A stretch of DNA of 64,000 nt from PBB1 sp046154125 (GTDB taxonomy: Bacteria; Pseudomonadota; Gammaproteobacteria; Burkholderiales; Burkholderiaceae_C), in the NCBI GenBank assembly GCA_046154125.1, contig JBJXEJ010000048.1, forward strand, positions 1-64,000, given 5' to 3'. Position 1 is the stretch's first letter. Each line of letters begins with the position of its first letter. Shown here one piece after another: positions 25,125 through 35,392 of the stretch. The position numbers and the translations under genes were made by a program. The notes under the pieces were generated by a model. That model had not been told where the DNA came from. It made no database searches and saw only the letters and a program-made list of their open reading frames with translations.

Positions 25125-26128
25125 CGCTGCACCTTCAGCGCGTCGGGGTTGATGATGTGGCTCGGTCGGCCTTCGACGAAATTCACCACGTTGTCGAAGG
25201 CGGCGCCGAAGTACTCCTCGTAGCTGTCCTGCTCGACGTAGCCGATGTGCGGCGTGCACACAGCGTTCTCGAGGCGCAGCAGCGGGTGCCCTTGCAGGAT
25301 CGGTTCGCTCTCGAACACGTCGACCGCTGCCATGCCGGGCCGGCCGCGGTTCAGCGCCGACACGAGCGCGCCTTCCTCGATCAGTTCGGCGCGCGAGGTG
25401 TTCACCAGCAGCGACGTGGGTTTCATGCGCGACAGGTGTTCGATCTTCACGACACCGCGCGTCGTGTCGGTCAACCGCAGGTGCAGCGACAGCACGTCGC
25501 ACTCCTCGAAGAATGTTTCGCACGAGGGCGCCGAGGCGTGGCCGTCGAGCTCGGCCCGCTCGCGCGCCGATTCGCTGCCCCACACCATCACGCGCATGCC
25601 GAAACAGCGCGCGTAGCCTGCCACCAGCTGTCCGATGCGACCGTAGCCCCAGACGCCCAGCGTCTTGCCGTGCAGCACCATGCCGATGCCGAAATTGACG
25701 GGCATCGACGACGCCTTCAGCCCTGACTGCTGCCAGGCGCCGTGCTTCAGATTGCCGATGTACTGCGGCACGCGGCGCATCGCCGCCATGATCAGCGCCC
25801 AGGTCAGCTCGGCCGGTGCGACCGGCGAGCCGACGCCTTCGGCCACAGCGATGCCCAGGCGGGTGCAGGCCTCGACGTCGATGTGCGAGCCGACCTTGCC
25901 GGTCTGCGAGATCAGACGCAGCCGGGGCAGCTTCTCGAGCAGCTGCCTGGGGAAATGCGTGCGCTCGCGGATGAGCACGAGCACCTCGGCGTCACGCAGC
26001 CGGATCGACAGCTGCCCGATTCCCTTGACGGTGTTGGTGAAGACCTTGGCGTGCAGCGCCTCCATCTTGTCGGCGCACTTCAACTTGCGGACTGCGTCCT
26101 GGTAGTCGTCGAGGATGATGATGTTCAC
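25121..26128 (-). CDS. D-2-hydroxyacid dehydrogenase family protein
   Basis: At 335 residues it has the two-domain D-2-hydroxyacid dehydrogenase plan. The Rossmann motif is GVWGYGRIGQLVAG near residue 165. The catalytic Arg is in NTSRAELI, the Glu in VDVFESEPI and the His in TPHIGY. It reduces a 2-keto acid, or oxidizes the hydroxyacid, with NAD(P)H; the substrate is not evident (phosphoglycerate, glyoxylate and others are possible). It is coupled to the downstream chromate transporter pair, a link without an obvious metabolic reason. Confidence 0.85.
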   Translation of the reverse strand: MNIIILDDYQDAVRKLKCADKMEALHAKVFTNTVKGIGQLSIRLRDAEVLVLIRERTHFPRQLLEKLPRLRLISQTGKVGSHIDVEACTRLGIAVAEGVGSPVAPAELTWALIMAAMRRVPQYIGNLKHGAWQQSGLKASSMPVNFGIGMVLHGKTLGVWGYGRIGQLVAGYARCFGMRVMVWGSESARERAELDGHASAPSCETFFEECDVLSLHLRLTDTTRGVVKIEHLSRMKPTSLLVNTSRAELIEEGALVSALNRGRPGMAAVDVFESEPILQGHPLLRLENAVCTPHIGYVEQDSYEEYFGAAFDNVVNFVEGRPSHIINPDALKVQR

Positions 26129-26239
26129 GGCAGTGGGCGCTGAAAAGACCCTTCAATTGTGACCGCGGGCAAGCCGCGTTCGTGCGCAGTAGGATCGCCG
26201 GCCACCGGGAGCATCCGGTTCATCCGACAGGAGTCTTTC

Positions 26240-26749
26240 ATGTCCATTTCCATGTACTCGGCCAGCGTTCCGGTCTTCGAGAAGATGCTCGGCAATCTGC
26301 TGCGCTGGCTGGACGCTGCCGAAGCGCATGCGACGGCGAAGAAGTTCGACACCTCCGTCTACCTGGCTGCTCGTCTGGCGCCCGACATGCTGCCGTTCAC
26401 CAAGCAGATCCAGATCGCCTGCGACATGGTCAAGTACTGCGTGGCGCGCCTGTCGGGCACCACGGCACCGAAATTCGACGACAACGAGGCGACGATGACC
26501 GAACTGCGGCAGCGCGTCGCGAAGACGCTCGACTACATCAAGTCGGTGCCTGCGGAACAGATCGACGGCACCGAAGCCAAGGAGATCGAGGTACCGATTC
26601 GCGGCGCTTCACCGTTGAAGTTCGCTGGCGAGACGTACCTGAAGCACTGGGTGCTGCCGAACTTCTACTTCCACGTGACCATCGCCTACGGCCTGCTTCG
26701 GCACAACGGCGTCGAGATCGGCAAGTTCGACTTCATCGGGCGCGACTGA
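26240..26749 (+). CDS. DUF1993 family protein
   Basis: This 169-residue protein starts MSISMYSASVPVFEKMLGNL with CAGGAG upstream. It shows the DUF1993 pattern: helices with KFDTSVYLAARLAPDMLPF and TKQIQIACDMVKYCVARLSG, a middle FDDNEATMTELRQRV, and the end YLKHWVLPNFYFHVTIAYGLLRHNGVEIGK. The fold is a DinB-like four-helix bundle by resemblance, and the function is unknown. It stands alone, divergent from the dehydrogenase gene. Confidence 0.85.
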   Translation: MSISMYSASVPVFEKMLGNLLRWLDAAEAHATAKKFDTSVYLAARLAPDMLPFTKQIQIACDMVKYCVARLSGTTAPKFDDNEATMTELRQRVAKTLDYIKSVPAEQIDGTEAKEIEVPIRGASPLKFAGETYLKHWVLPNFYFHVTIAYGLLRHNGVEIGKFDFIGRD

Positions 26750-26765
26750 CGCTGACGCGCCTGCC

Positions 26766-27290
26766 TCAGACCGATCGCTGCTGAGAGCGCATTGCGGGCC
26801 CCAGCGACTGGCTGCGATTCGGGAAGTGACGGTTCAGGCGTTCCATGCGTGACTGCGCCTGCGATTCGCTGTGATGCATGGCCACCAGCGTGAACAGTGC
26901 GGAGCGCAGGTGCCACAACTCGCGCGGCGAGCGGGCGCGTTCGATCTGTGAGCGCATGTCCGCGGCAGGGTCGGTGTCGATGTCGTCCAGCATGGCGGCG
27001 AATTCCAGGCGGATGTCGGCGAACGGCACGGGTTCGGGCTCGGGCGATGCCGCGGTCGACGGCCGCTCGGCCGGCGGCGCAGCCGGTGAACTGACGTCCC
27101 AGCCGGTATTGAGCCAGTCGCGCAGGCCACAACGCCAGCGCGAACGCTTGTAAAGCCTGTCGGGCGGGCAGACCTCGACACGACGGACTTCCGAGAGTCG
27201 GTCCTGGCAGGGCAATGCCTGGGGTTCGGGCGCCGGTCGGCCCCGGCGGATCCAGGTGGATTGCAGTCGTTGTGTCCAGCGGTTCAGCAT
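26766..27290 (-). CDS. Hypothetical protein downstream of lexA
   Basis: The 174-residue product begins MLNRWTQRLQSTWIRRGRPA and includes a Cys-containing basic part (RRVEVCPPDRLYKRSRWRCGL), a Pro/Glu linker and a helical C-terminus (RSPRELWHLRSALFTLVAMHH). The C-terminal helices read like a small four-helix domain. No membrane segment or signal is seen. The ATG at 27290 is chosen; a longer start is possible. It lies in the same direction as lexA but beyond a hairpin, so joint transcription is unsure. I do not recognise it. Confidence 0.55.
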   Translation of the reverse strand: MLNRWTQRLQSTWIRRGRPAPEPQALPCQDRLSEVRRVEVCPPDRLYKRSRWRCGLRDWLNTGWDVSSPAAPPAERPSTAASPEPEPVPFADIRLEFAAMLDDIDTDPAADMRSQIERARSPRELWHLRSALFTLVAMHHSESQAQSRMERLNRHFPNRSQSLGPAMRSQQRSV

Positions 27291-27363
27291 GTCGATCGAC
27301 TCCGCACGCGATGCGTGACGTTCGACACGGATTCTTGTCGCCGACACCGTCGGCGATCGATCG

Positions 27364-27385
27364 AAAAGGCCGGCGATCGTCGGCC
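27364..27385 (-). terminator. Terminator after lexA
   Basis: On the minus strand GGCCG (27385-27381) pairs with CGGCC (27372-27368), followed by TTTT (27367-27364), 25 bases after the lexA stop. A second perfect 8-bp hairpin (TCGCCGAC with GTCGGCGA, 27338-27356) follows. Confidence 0.55.
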
Positions 27386-27409
27386 AGAAACCGGCTGCGA
27401 GGCCGACCG

Positions 27410-28087
27410 CTACATCATCATGTTGTTGCGAATCAGGCCGACGGCCAGACCTTCGAGTTCGAAATCGACATCGCCGAACGGGATCACGATCGGCTCGAAG
27501 TCCGGGTTCTCGGGGTGCAGTTCGATCGTGGTGCGGGTGCGCTTGAATCGCTTGACGGTGACTTCGTCGCCGAGCCGCGCGACGACGATCTGCCCGTTCT
27601 TCGCGTCGCGTGCCTTCTGCACCGCGAGCAGGTCGCCATCCATGATGCCGGCGTCGCGCATGCTCATGCCGCGCACCTTCAGCAGGTAGTCGGGCCGGCG
27701 CGGGAACATGCTGGCCTCCATCAGGTAGGTCTGGTCGATGTGTTCCTGCGCGAGGATCGGGCTGCCGGCAGCGACACGGCCGACCAGCGGCAGCGTCAGC
27801 TGCGACAGGCTGGGCAGCGGCAGGCTGAACTGCTTGCCCCGCATCTCGTTCAGCGCGCGCAGGGTTTCGGACTTCAGGCGGATGCCGCGTGAGGTACCGC
27901 CCACCAGTTCGATGACGCCTTTTCGAGCCAGCGCCTGCAGATGTTCTTCAGCTGCGTTGGCCGACTTGAATCCGAGTTCGGTGGCGATCTCGGCACGGGT
28001 CGGAGGAGCACCGGTGCGCTCGATGGCGCTTTGAACCAGATCGAGGATCTGCTGCTGTCGATCGGTCAGCTTCGGGGCGTCTTGCAT
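27410..28087 (-). CDS. lexA: LexA repressor of the SOS response
   Basis: The 225-residue protein has the winged helix at residues 1-70 (LTDRQQQILDLVQ, then TRAEIATELGFKSANAAEEHLQALARKG). The self-cleavage bond is Ala107-Gly108 in VAAGSP. The catalytic Ser142 is in VRGMSMRD and Lys179 in EVTVKRFKR. It represses DNA-repair genes until RecA filaments trigger cleavage. The long spacer after residue 70 is common in betaproteobacteria. A LexA box lies 74 bases upstream of the start, consistent with autoregulation. Confidence 0.97.
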   Translation of the reverse strand: MQDAPKLTDRQQQILDLVQSAIERTGAPPTRAEIATELGFKSANAAEEHLQALARKGVIELVGGTSRGIRLKSETLRALNEMRGKQFSLPLPSLSQLTLPLVGRVAAGSPILAQEHIDQTYLMEASMFPRRPDYLLKVRGMSMRDAGIMDGDLLAVQKARDAKNGQIVVARLGDEVTVKRFKRTRTTIELHPENPDFEPIVIPFGDVDFELEGLAVGLIRNNMMM

Positions 28088-28160
28088 GGCGGCTCTCGGT
28101 GAGATGGAAATCGCACGCCGACTCGCGCGGCAGCGGTGAACTGACGATTTGTCCAGCTCA

Positions 28161-28176
28161 CTGTATTTTCATCCAG
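28161..28176. promoter_or_regulatory. LexA (SOS) box upstream of lexA
   Basis: CTGTATTTTCATCCAG fits the CTGT-N8-ACAG consensus except for one base in the second half. On the minus strand it overlaps the likely -10 region, 17 bases after a possible -35 TTGCAA (28188-28193). The place just before lexA supports autoregulation. Confidence 0.65.
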
Positions 28177-28223
28177 CTTTCACCGAATTGCAAAGGCACC
28201 CCGGATGCGCGGCGCTCCCGTCC

Positions 28224-28550
28224 CTAATCGGTGTGGCTGTCGAACCACTGAGCCAACTCATCCACCAGCCGTGAGATCTCCAGCTTCTCCTCGGGAGTCA
28301 GGCTTTTTGCCTTGACAGTCCAGGCGCTCTCGCCAGCGGGAACGGACAAGCCCTCGGTGTCCATGAAGCATTCAAGTGCGTAGATCCACGAACGCGCGTT
28401 CTCGTCCAGCTTGGAGCGGTTCATGCGGTGCAGACCGGCGCGGCATTCGTGAAACGCGCGCACCACGGATTCATCCAACCCCTGGTTCTCCGACGGCATC
28501 AATGCCCGACGAGCGGCGGAGAACTTCTCGGCTGGGTAAACGTAGCTCAT
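28224..28550 (-). CDS. Hypothetical protein upstream of lexA
   Basis: This 108-residue protein begins MSYVYPAEKFSAARRALMPS with GGAG upstream. It is helical and acidic toward the end (LTPEEKLEISRLVDELAQWFDSHTD). The middle reads ENARSWIYALECFMDTEGL. No known domain is evident. It shares direction with lexA but is separated from it by the SOS-controlled promoter region, so it is probably a separate unit. Function unknown. Confidence 0.6.
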   Translation of the reverse strand: MSYVYPAEKFSAARRALMPSENQGLDESVVRAFHECRAGLHRMNRSKLDENARSWIYALECFMDTEGLSVPAGESAWTVKAKSLTPEEKLEISRLVDELAQWFDSHTD

Positions 28551-28659
28551 CAACGACTCCTGTTTTGCAACAGGTGATTTTCGTCTACCCGGACTTGTCG
28601 TTGGCGCGGCACGCGCACGTCCGTGCGCAGCTGGACCGATGCCAGAACCCGGGCAGCGA

Positions 28660-29823
28660 TCAGGCGACCGCGTAGACCATCCGTGCGCTGAGACTGCTCT
28701 GCAGGCTGAACGAGGAGGCCGCGTCGGTGTAGGTCAGCGTCTGTTTGTACTGCGCCATCGCGGCGTAGCGCTGGGGCGTCGTGTCGGGCGCCTTCGTCGC
28801 GTCGTTGACCACCGGATCTGCGGCCGGGGGTTGGGCTCCCGTGGCGGCAGGCGCCGAGGCATCTGCCTTGACCGGCTGGGTGGCAGCCCCGGACTGCGGA
28901 CCGAAGAACGAGCCCGACAGTGCCGTGAGGAAGTCCTTCAGCGTAGGCGCACTGGCGCCAGCAGCGGGGGCTTGTGAAACGAGCTGACCGAAGCGTTCGG
29001 TGAGGTCGCCGAGCAGCGACGTCAGCGCCGGAAACGCGTCGCCCACGTTCGGTTGTGCGAGCTGATTGACCAGCGGCCCGAGGTTGTTCTCGAACGAATC
29101 GTAGGTCGCGCGAAGCTTGATCGAGATCGACGCCGAGGCGCGGCTGGCGCTGCTCGCTGCCGCTGGCGATGCGGCCGATGTCGGCGCCACGACCACGGGT
29201 GCGGCGGCGGCGGTCGGCGTTGCCCCGGCCTGGGCGGCGCCGACTGCGGGCAGGGCCGTCGTGGCGGTGTTTGTCGGTGCGGGCGCGGTGGAGCCCGCCG
29301 CGGCGTTGGCGGCAGGCGCTGGCAGGGTCGGGGTGGTTGGCGACGGGCTGCTTCCGTACAAGGTGTTCAGCGCGGCAAACAGCGTTTGCGCGAAGGCCTG
29401 CAGCGTGCTGGCGAAGTCGGTTCCTCCGTTCGTCGAGTCGCCCTCCAGGCTGAATTTCAGCCTGGCCTTGAACTCGCCGCCGGGTCCGGAGAACTGGATG
29501 CTGGCGTTGAACTCGCCCGGGAAGCTCGAAGCGGCGGTCGAACTGTCGTCGTCGCTGCGGCCGCTGCCGGTCAGCGACGAGAACGTCTCCTGGATCTTCA
29601 ATTTCAAGGTGGTGAACGCGGCGCCTGAATCCTGCCCATCCGATGGCGAAGCCTCGCGGTCATGGCGGTGGTCGTGCTCGTGACCCTCGTGGCGCGCACG
29701 GTGCACGTCGGATGTCTCGCCCGAGCCCTCCGCTCGAACCGGACCCGAGGAGGCCCGCACGGACAGGGAATAGCTGGTCTGCGCGGCGAGCGATGGCGTG
29801 GATGCGATCGAGGAAGTATTCAC
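28660..29823 (-). CDS. Large Ala/Ser/Pro-rich protein of unknown function
   Basis: The 387-residue product begins with GTG (VNTSSIASTPSLAAQ) and has a His/Asp-rich stretch (HEGHEHDHRHDRE), then a folded-looking part with strands FNASIQFSGPGGEFKARLKFS, a helix TLQAFAQTLFAALNTLYG, a long Ala/Pro/Thr linker, then a second block SISIKLRATYDSFENNLG, and a tail ending YAVA. No signal peptide is seen. The frame continues upstream, but the leader there does not look coding. The pattern of short beta blocks with Ala linkers suggests a self-assembling or regulatory protein; I cannot name it. Confidence 0.6.
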   Translation of the reverse strand: MNTSSIASTPSLAAQTSYSLSVRASSGPVRAEGSGETSDVHRARHEGHEHDHRHDREASPSDGQDSGAAFTTLKLKIQETFSSLTGSGRSDDDSSTAASSFPGEFNASIQFSGPGGEFKARLKFSLEGDSTNGGTDFASTLQAFAQTLFAALNTLYGSSPSPTTPTLPAPAANAAAGSTAPAPTNTATTALPAVGAAQAGATPTAAAAPVVVAPTSAASPAAASSASRASASISIKLRATYDSFENNLGPLVNQLAQPNVGDAFPALTSLLGDLTERFGQLVSQAPAAGASAPTLKDFLTALSGSFFGPQSGAATQPVKADASAPAATGAQPPAADPVVNDATKAPDTTPQRYAAMAQYKQTLTYTDAASSFSLQSSLSARMVYAVA

Positions 29824-29977
29824 GTTGTGTTCCGCATTGAAGCTTGACAATGCCGGGTTTTCGACGTAGCGCGGGTTGACTTGAGCCCGAGGCGTATCTG
29901 CACGTTTCAGATCCCCGACGTTGTCAACAGTCAGCCCGCTCGTCCTGTGGGCGAGCCGGTGGCCCAGAATCCGGCCC

Positions 29978-31003
29978 GTGGCTTCACACCCTCCTTTGCA
30001 GAATGACCACCCGGCGCTTGCCGGTGACGACGTCCGCCTGATCGTCGTCCTGGCCACGGGCGGCACGATCGCCGGCACCGCGGCCTCGGCGTCCGATCAT
30101 CTCGGCTACACGGCGGCACAGCTGGGCATCGAGCAACTGCTGGCCGGCGTACCGGAACTGGCCGGCCTGCCGATCGAGAGCGAGCAGGTGGCACAGATCG
30201 ACAGCAAGGACATGAGCCATGCGATCTGGCAGTCGCTGGCGCTGCGTGTGGCGCACCATCTGGCGCGCGCCGAGGTGCGCGGCATCGTCGTCACGCACGG
30301 CACCGACACGATGGAGGAAACCGCCTACTTCCTGCATCGCGTGCTGGCGCCGGCAAAGCCGGTCGTGCTGACCGGTGCGATGCGTCCGGCCACCTCATCG
30401 CAGGCGGATGGACCGCAGAACCTGGTGGATGCGGTGACCGTGGCGCGCGATCCTGCCGCCTCCGGCGTGCTCGCGGTGCTGGCCGGCACGGTGCACGGCG
30501 CCCGGCACGTGCGCAAGGTGCATCCGACCCGTCTGGATGCTTTCGGCTCCGGTGAATCCGGGCCGTTGGCGGTGATCGACAAAGGCAGGGTCGTTGCGGC
30601 TGCGGGCCGCACGGCGCCGTTCGCGGGGATCGATCAGGCGGTGCCGGTCTCAGCTGCGCTCACGCATCCGGTGACGCAATGGCCGCGCGTCGAGATCGTC
30701 CACAGCCATGCGGGCGCCAGCGGTGCGCTGGTCAGCGCGCTGTGTGCCGATGGCTCGGCACGCGCCCGGTGTGTCGACGGACTGGTCGTGGCCGGGACTG
30801 GCAACGGCAGGCTGCACCGCGACCTGGAAGCGGCCTTGCTGGTTGCGCAATCGCAGGGCATCGCGGTGCTTCGCAGCCTGCGCTGCGGCGATGGCATGCT
30901 GATTCCCCTTGCCGGTGACTTCCTGCCTGGCGCCGGCGATCTGACGCCGGTTCAGGCACGCATCGAACTGATGGTGTCGCTGATGCGGCCGCGTGAGCCT
31001 TGA
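29978..31003 (+). CDS. L-asparaginase
   Basis: The 341-residue protein carries both asparaginase signatures: VVLATGGTIAG with the nucleophile Thr at about residue 30, and VVTHGTDTMEETAYFL around residue 108 with the second Thr and Asp. A start at GTG 29978 is chosen because the family begins within 20 residues of the first motif. There is no obvious signal peptide, so a cytoplasmic enzyme is more likely than a periplasmic one. It hydrolyses asparagine to aspartate and ammonia. It stands divergent from the Ala-rich protein gene. Confidence 0.92.
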   Translation: MASHPPLQNDHPALAGDDVRLIVVLATGGTIAGTAASASDHLGYTAAQLGIEQLLAGVPELAGLPIESEQVAQIDSKDMSHAIWQSLALRVAHHLARAEVRGIVVTHGTDTMEETAYFLHRVLAPAKPVVLTGAMRPATSSQADGPQNLVDAVTVARDPAASGVLAVLAGTVHGARHVRKVHPTRLDAFGSGESGPLAVIDKGRVVAAAGRTAPFAGIDQAVPVSAALTHPVTQWPRVEIVHSHAGASGALVSALCADGSARARCVDGLVVAGTGNGRLHRDLEAALLVAQSQGIAVLRSLRCGDGMLIPLAGDFLPGAGDLTPVQARIELMVSLMRPREP

Positions 31004-31048
31004 AGAACGGCCCTGAATGACCTTTGCAGCTGTGCTGGTGACCCGCCC

Positions 31049-33057
<2,009 letters not shown>

Positions 33058-33061
<4 letters not shown>

Positions 33062-33972
33062 GGCTTCACGTCCCGCCAGGTTTCGCTGCGGCGCGCCCAG
33101 CGCATCAGCGCCTCGCGGGTCACCAGCAGCACCGCGTCGTCGCCGGCGCTGGTTTCCAGCCAGGCGACTTCGAGGCGGCGGAACGCGCGCTCGAAATGCC
33201 CGCGTTCGTTGCCGATCTCGAGCACCAGCACGCCGATATCGGTCAGTTTCGCTGCGGCATCGCTGACGATGCGGCGTACCAGGTCCATGCCATCCTCGCC
33301 GCCGGCCAGCGCCATCGCCGGCTCGTGCCTGTACTCGTCGGGCAGTGCGGCCATGCTGTGCGCATTGACGTAGGGCGGATTGCACAGGATCAGGTCGTAA
33401 GGCCCGCGCACGCTGTCCAGCAGGTCGGACTTCATCAGCGTGATGCGATGGCTCAACTTGTGACGGTCGACGTTGATCTTCGCGATCGCGAGGGCGTCGT
33501 CGGACAGGTCGCAGGCGTCGACCTCGATTTCCGGGTAGGCCATCGCTGCGATCACCGCCACGCTGCCGTTGCCGGTGCACAGGTCCAGCACGCGCTGCGT
33601 GCGATCCGACAGCCACGCGTCGAGCGTGCCCTGTTCTTCTCCGTCGACCAGCAGCTCGGCGATGAACGAGCGCGGCACGATCACGCGTTCGTCGACGAAG
33701 AAAGGCACGTTTTGAAGCCAGGCCTCGCCCGTCAGGTAGGCGGCGGGCTGACGGGTCTCGATGCGGCGAGTCACCAGCGCAACGGCCTTCGCCTCCTCGT
33801 CGGGCGACATCTCGCGCCCGGCGTGCGTTTCGAGCGCGTCGAGGTCCATGGACAGGCTCCACAGCACCAGCCAGGCGGCTTCGTCGAAGGCGTTGGCGGT
33901 GCCGTGCCCAAATGAAACGCCCGCCTTTTTGAGGCGGGCGGCTTCGCGCTTGATCAGATCGAGGAGGGTCAT
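33058..33972 (-). CDS. prmB: Ribosomal protein L3 N5-glutamine methyltransferase PrmB
   Basis: At 304 residues it matches PrmB: the helical N-domain, SAM motif VLDLCTGNGSVAVIAA around residue 128-143 and the catalytic NPPY at residues 198-201, which binds the target Gln. The N-terminus MTLLDLIKREAARLKKAGVSFGHGT is the PrmB version rather than PrmC. It methylates a Gln of ribosomal protein L3 during assembly. Coupling to an ABC-F ATPase gives a ribosome-related operon. Confidence 0.93.
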
Positions 33973-34039
33973 GAAGTCGGGGGGTACATGGTGATGCGAA
34001 AGGCCATGCGGCGATGCAGGAGATCGTTCGCGCGGTTCT

Positions 34040-35227
34040 TCAGTAGCGGGTCAGCGGCGCGGCACGTGTGGTCGTCGGCTCGGGGCGCACGTCGAGCGTG
34101 ATCTCGGTGAAGCTGGCGCCGTCGTCCACTTCCTCCTTCTTTGCCGTGGCGCGCGAGACCGGCGACATGTCGTTCTGAAGCCGCCACATCAGGTTGGTAG
34201 GCGAGTCGGCGAAGGCCAGTCCTTCGTCGCGCGAGATCGTGCCCTCCGTGATCAGTCGAGCCAGATCCTGCTCGAAGGTCTGAGAGCCTTCGGCCATCGA
34301 TTTTTCCATCGCTTCGCGTACGCCGCCGAAGTCGCCTGCGGTGATCAGGTCTGACACCAGCTTGGTGTTCAGCATCACCTCGACGGCCGGGATGCGGCCG
34401 CCCGCCGTGGCGCGCACGAGTCGCTGCGACACGATCGCACGCAGGCCCGATGCGAGGTCGGACAGCAGCGCGGGGCGGGACTCCGGCGTGTAGAACGACA
34501 GGATCCGGCCCAACGCGTGGTAGCTGTTGTTGGCGTGCAGCGTCGAGAGCACCAGGTGACCCGAGAGCGCGTACGAGATCGCTGCGGTCATCGTCTCGCG
34601 GTCGCGGATCTCGCCGATGAGGATGCAGTCGGGCGCCTGCCGCAGCGCGTTGCGCAGACCGACCTGCAGCGACTGCGTGTCGCGCCCGACCTCGCGTTGG
34701 TTGACCACCGATTTCTTGTTGTTGAACAGGAATTCGATCGGGTCCTCGATCGTCAGGATGTGGCCGGCCATCTGCTTGTTGCGCTGCTCGAGCATCGCGG
34801 CCAGCGTGGTGCTCTTGCCGGCACCAGTCGAGCCGACCATCAGGATCAGCCCGCGCTTTTCCATCACCAGCGTGTTCAGCAGCGGTGGCACCTGGAGGCT
34901 CTCGAGCGTCGGGATCTCGAACGGAATGCAGCGGAATACCGCTGCGATCGAACCGCGCTGCTTGAAGCCGCTGAGTCGGAAACTGCCGACGTTGGCCAGG
35001 CCGACGCCCACGTTCAACTCGCCGGTATCGTCGAGTTCCTCGAGCTGTGTCGGCGTCAGTACCTCGGCCAGCAACTGTCGCGGCTGCGCCGGCGTCAACG
35101 GCTGATCGCTCAGCTGCATGATCTGCCCGTTGATCTTGATGAGGATCGGCGTGTTGGCCGACAGGTAGACGTCGGAAGCATTCTTCTCCGACATCAGGCG
35201 CAGCACGCGCTCCATGTTCCCGCTCAT
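34040..35227 (-). CDS. pilU: Type IV pilus twitching ATPase PilU
   Basis: The 395-residue ATPase has an N-terminal PAS-like domain (ASDVYLSANTPILIKINGQ), Walker A GSTGAGKST at residues 132-140, Walker B CILIGEIRD, and a His box GHLVLSTLHANN. It ends in a long polar tail, which suits PilU rather than PilT. PilU assists pilus retraction together with PilT, which is not present next to it. The start at 35227 is set by the family; the upstream frame reads into a repeat. Confidence in PilU against PilT is moderate. Confidence 0.85.
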   Translation of the reverse strand: MSGNMERVLRLMSEKNASDVYLSANTPILIKINGQIMQLSDQPLTPAQPRQLLAEVLTPTQLEELDDTGELNVGVGLANVGSFRLSGFKQRGSIAAVFRCIPFEIPTLESLQVPPLLNTLVMEKRGLILMVGSTGAGKSTTLAAMLEQRNKQMAGHILTIEDPIEFLFNNKKSVVNQREVGRDTQSLQVGLRNALRQAPDCILIGEIRDRETMTAAISYALSGHLVLSTLHANNSYHALGRILSFYTPESRPALLSDLASGLRAIVSQRLVRATAGGRIPAVEVMLNTKLVSDLITAGDFGGVREAMEKSMAEGSQTFEQDLARLITEGTISRDEGLAFADSPTNLMWRLQNDMSPVSRATAKKEEVDDGASFTEITLDVRPEPTTTRAAPLTRY

Positions 35228-35231
35228 GTTG

Positions 35232-35300
35232 ACAGCCCCCAAGGTCGCTTCGCGCCACAACCCCCAAGGGGCAGCCGGCTTGGCTCGGGGCGGCCCGGCG
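35232..35300. repeat. Burkholderiales-type intergenic repeat
   Basis: The stretch from CCCCCAAGGTCGCTTCGCGC through ACCCCCAAGGGG to GGGGCGGCCCGGCG is a sequence form that I recall from many intergenic spaces of Comamonadaceae and relatives. It holds short inverted repeats (CCCCAAGGGG). Its function is not known to me. Only this copy is present in the window. Confidence 0.5.
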
Positions 35301-35392
35301 CCTCGTGGTGGCTTGATCTGACGCGTCGCTTCGCTTGCGCTGGATGCGGTGCTGGTCGGGTCATGTGCTCTCCCACGAGTCGGTCCGTCAAT

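Noticed and set aside
25125..25583. N-terminal extension of the first chromate transporter gene
   Set aside because: The frame overlaps the coding sequence of the upstream dehydrogenase and reads as Arg-rich shadow sequence.
33062..33862. N-terminal extension of the ABC-F gene to 937 residues
   Set aside because: It lies on top of prmB in another frame; the ABC-F family begins at MITLKDV, coded from 33061.
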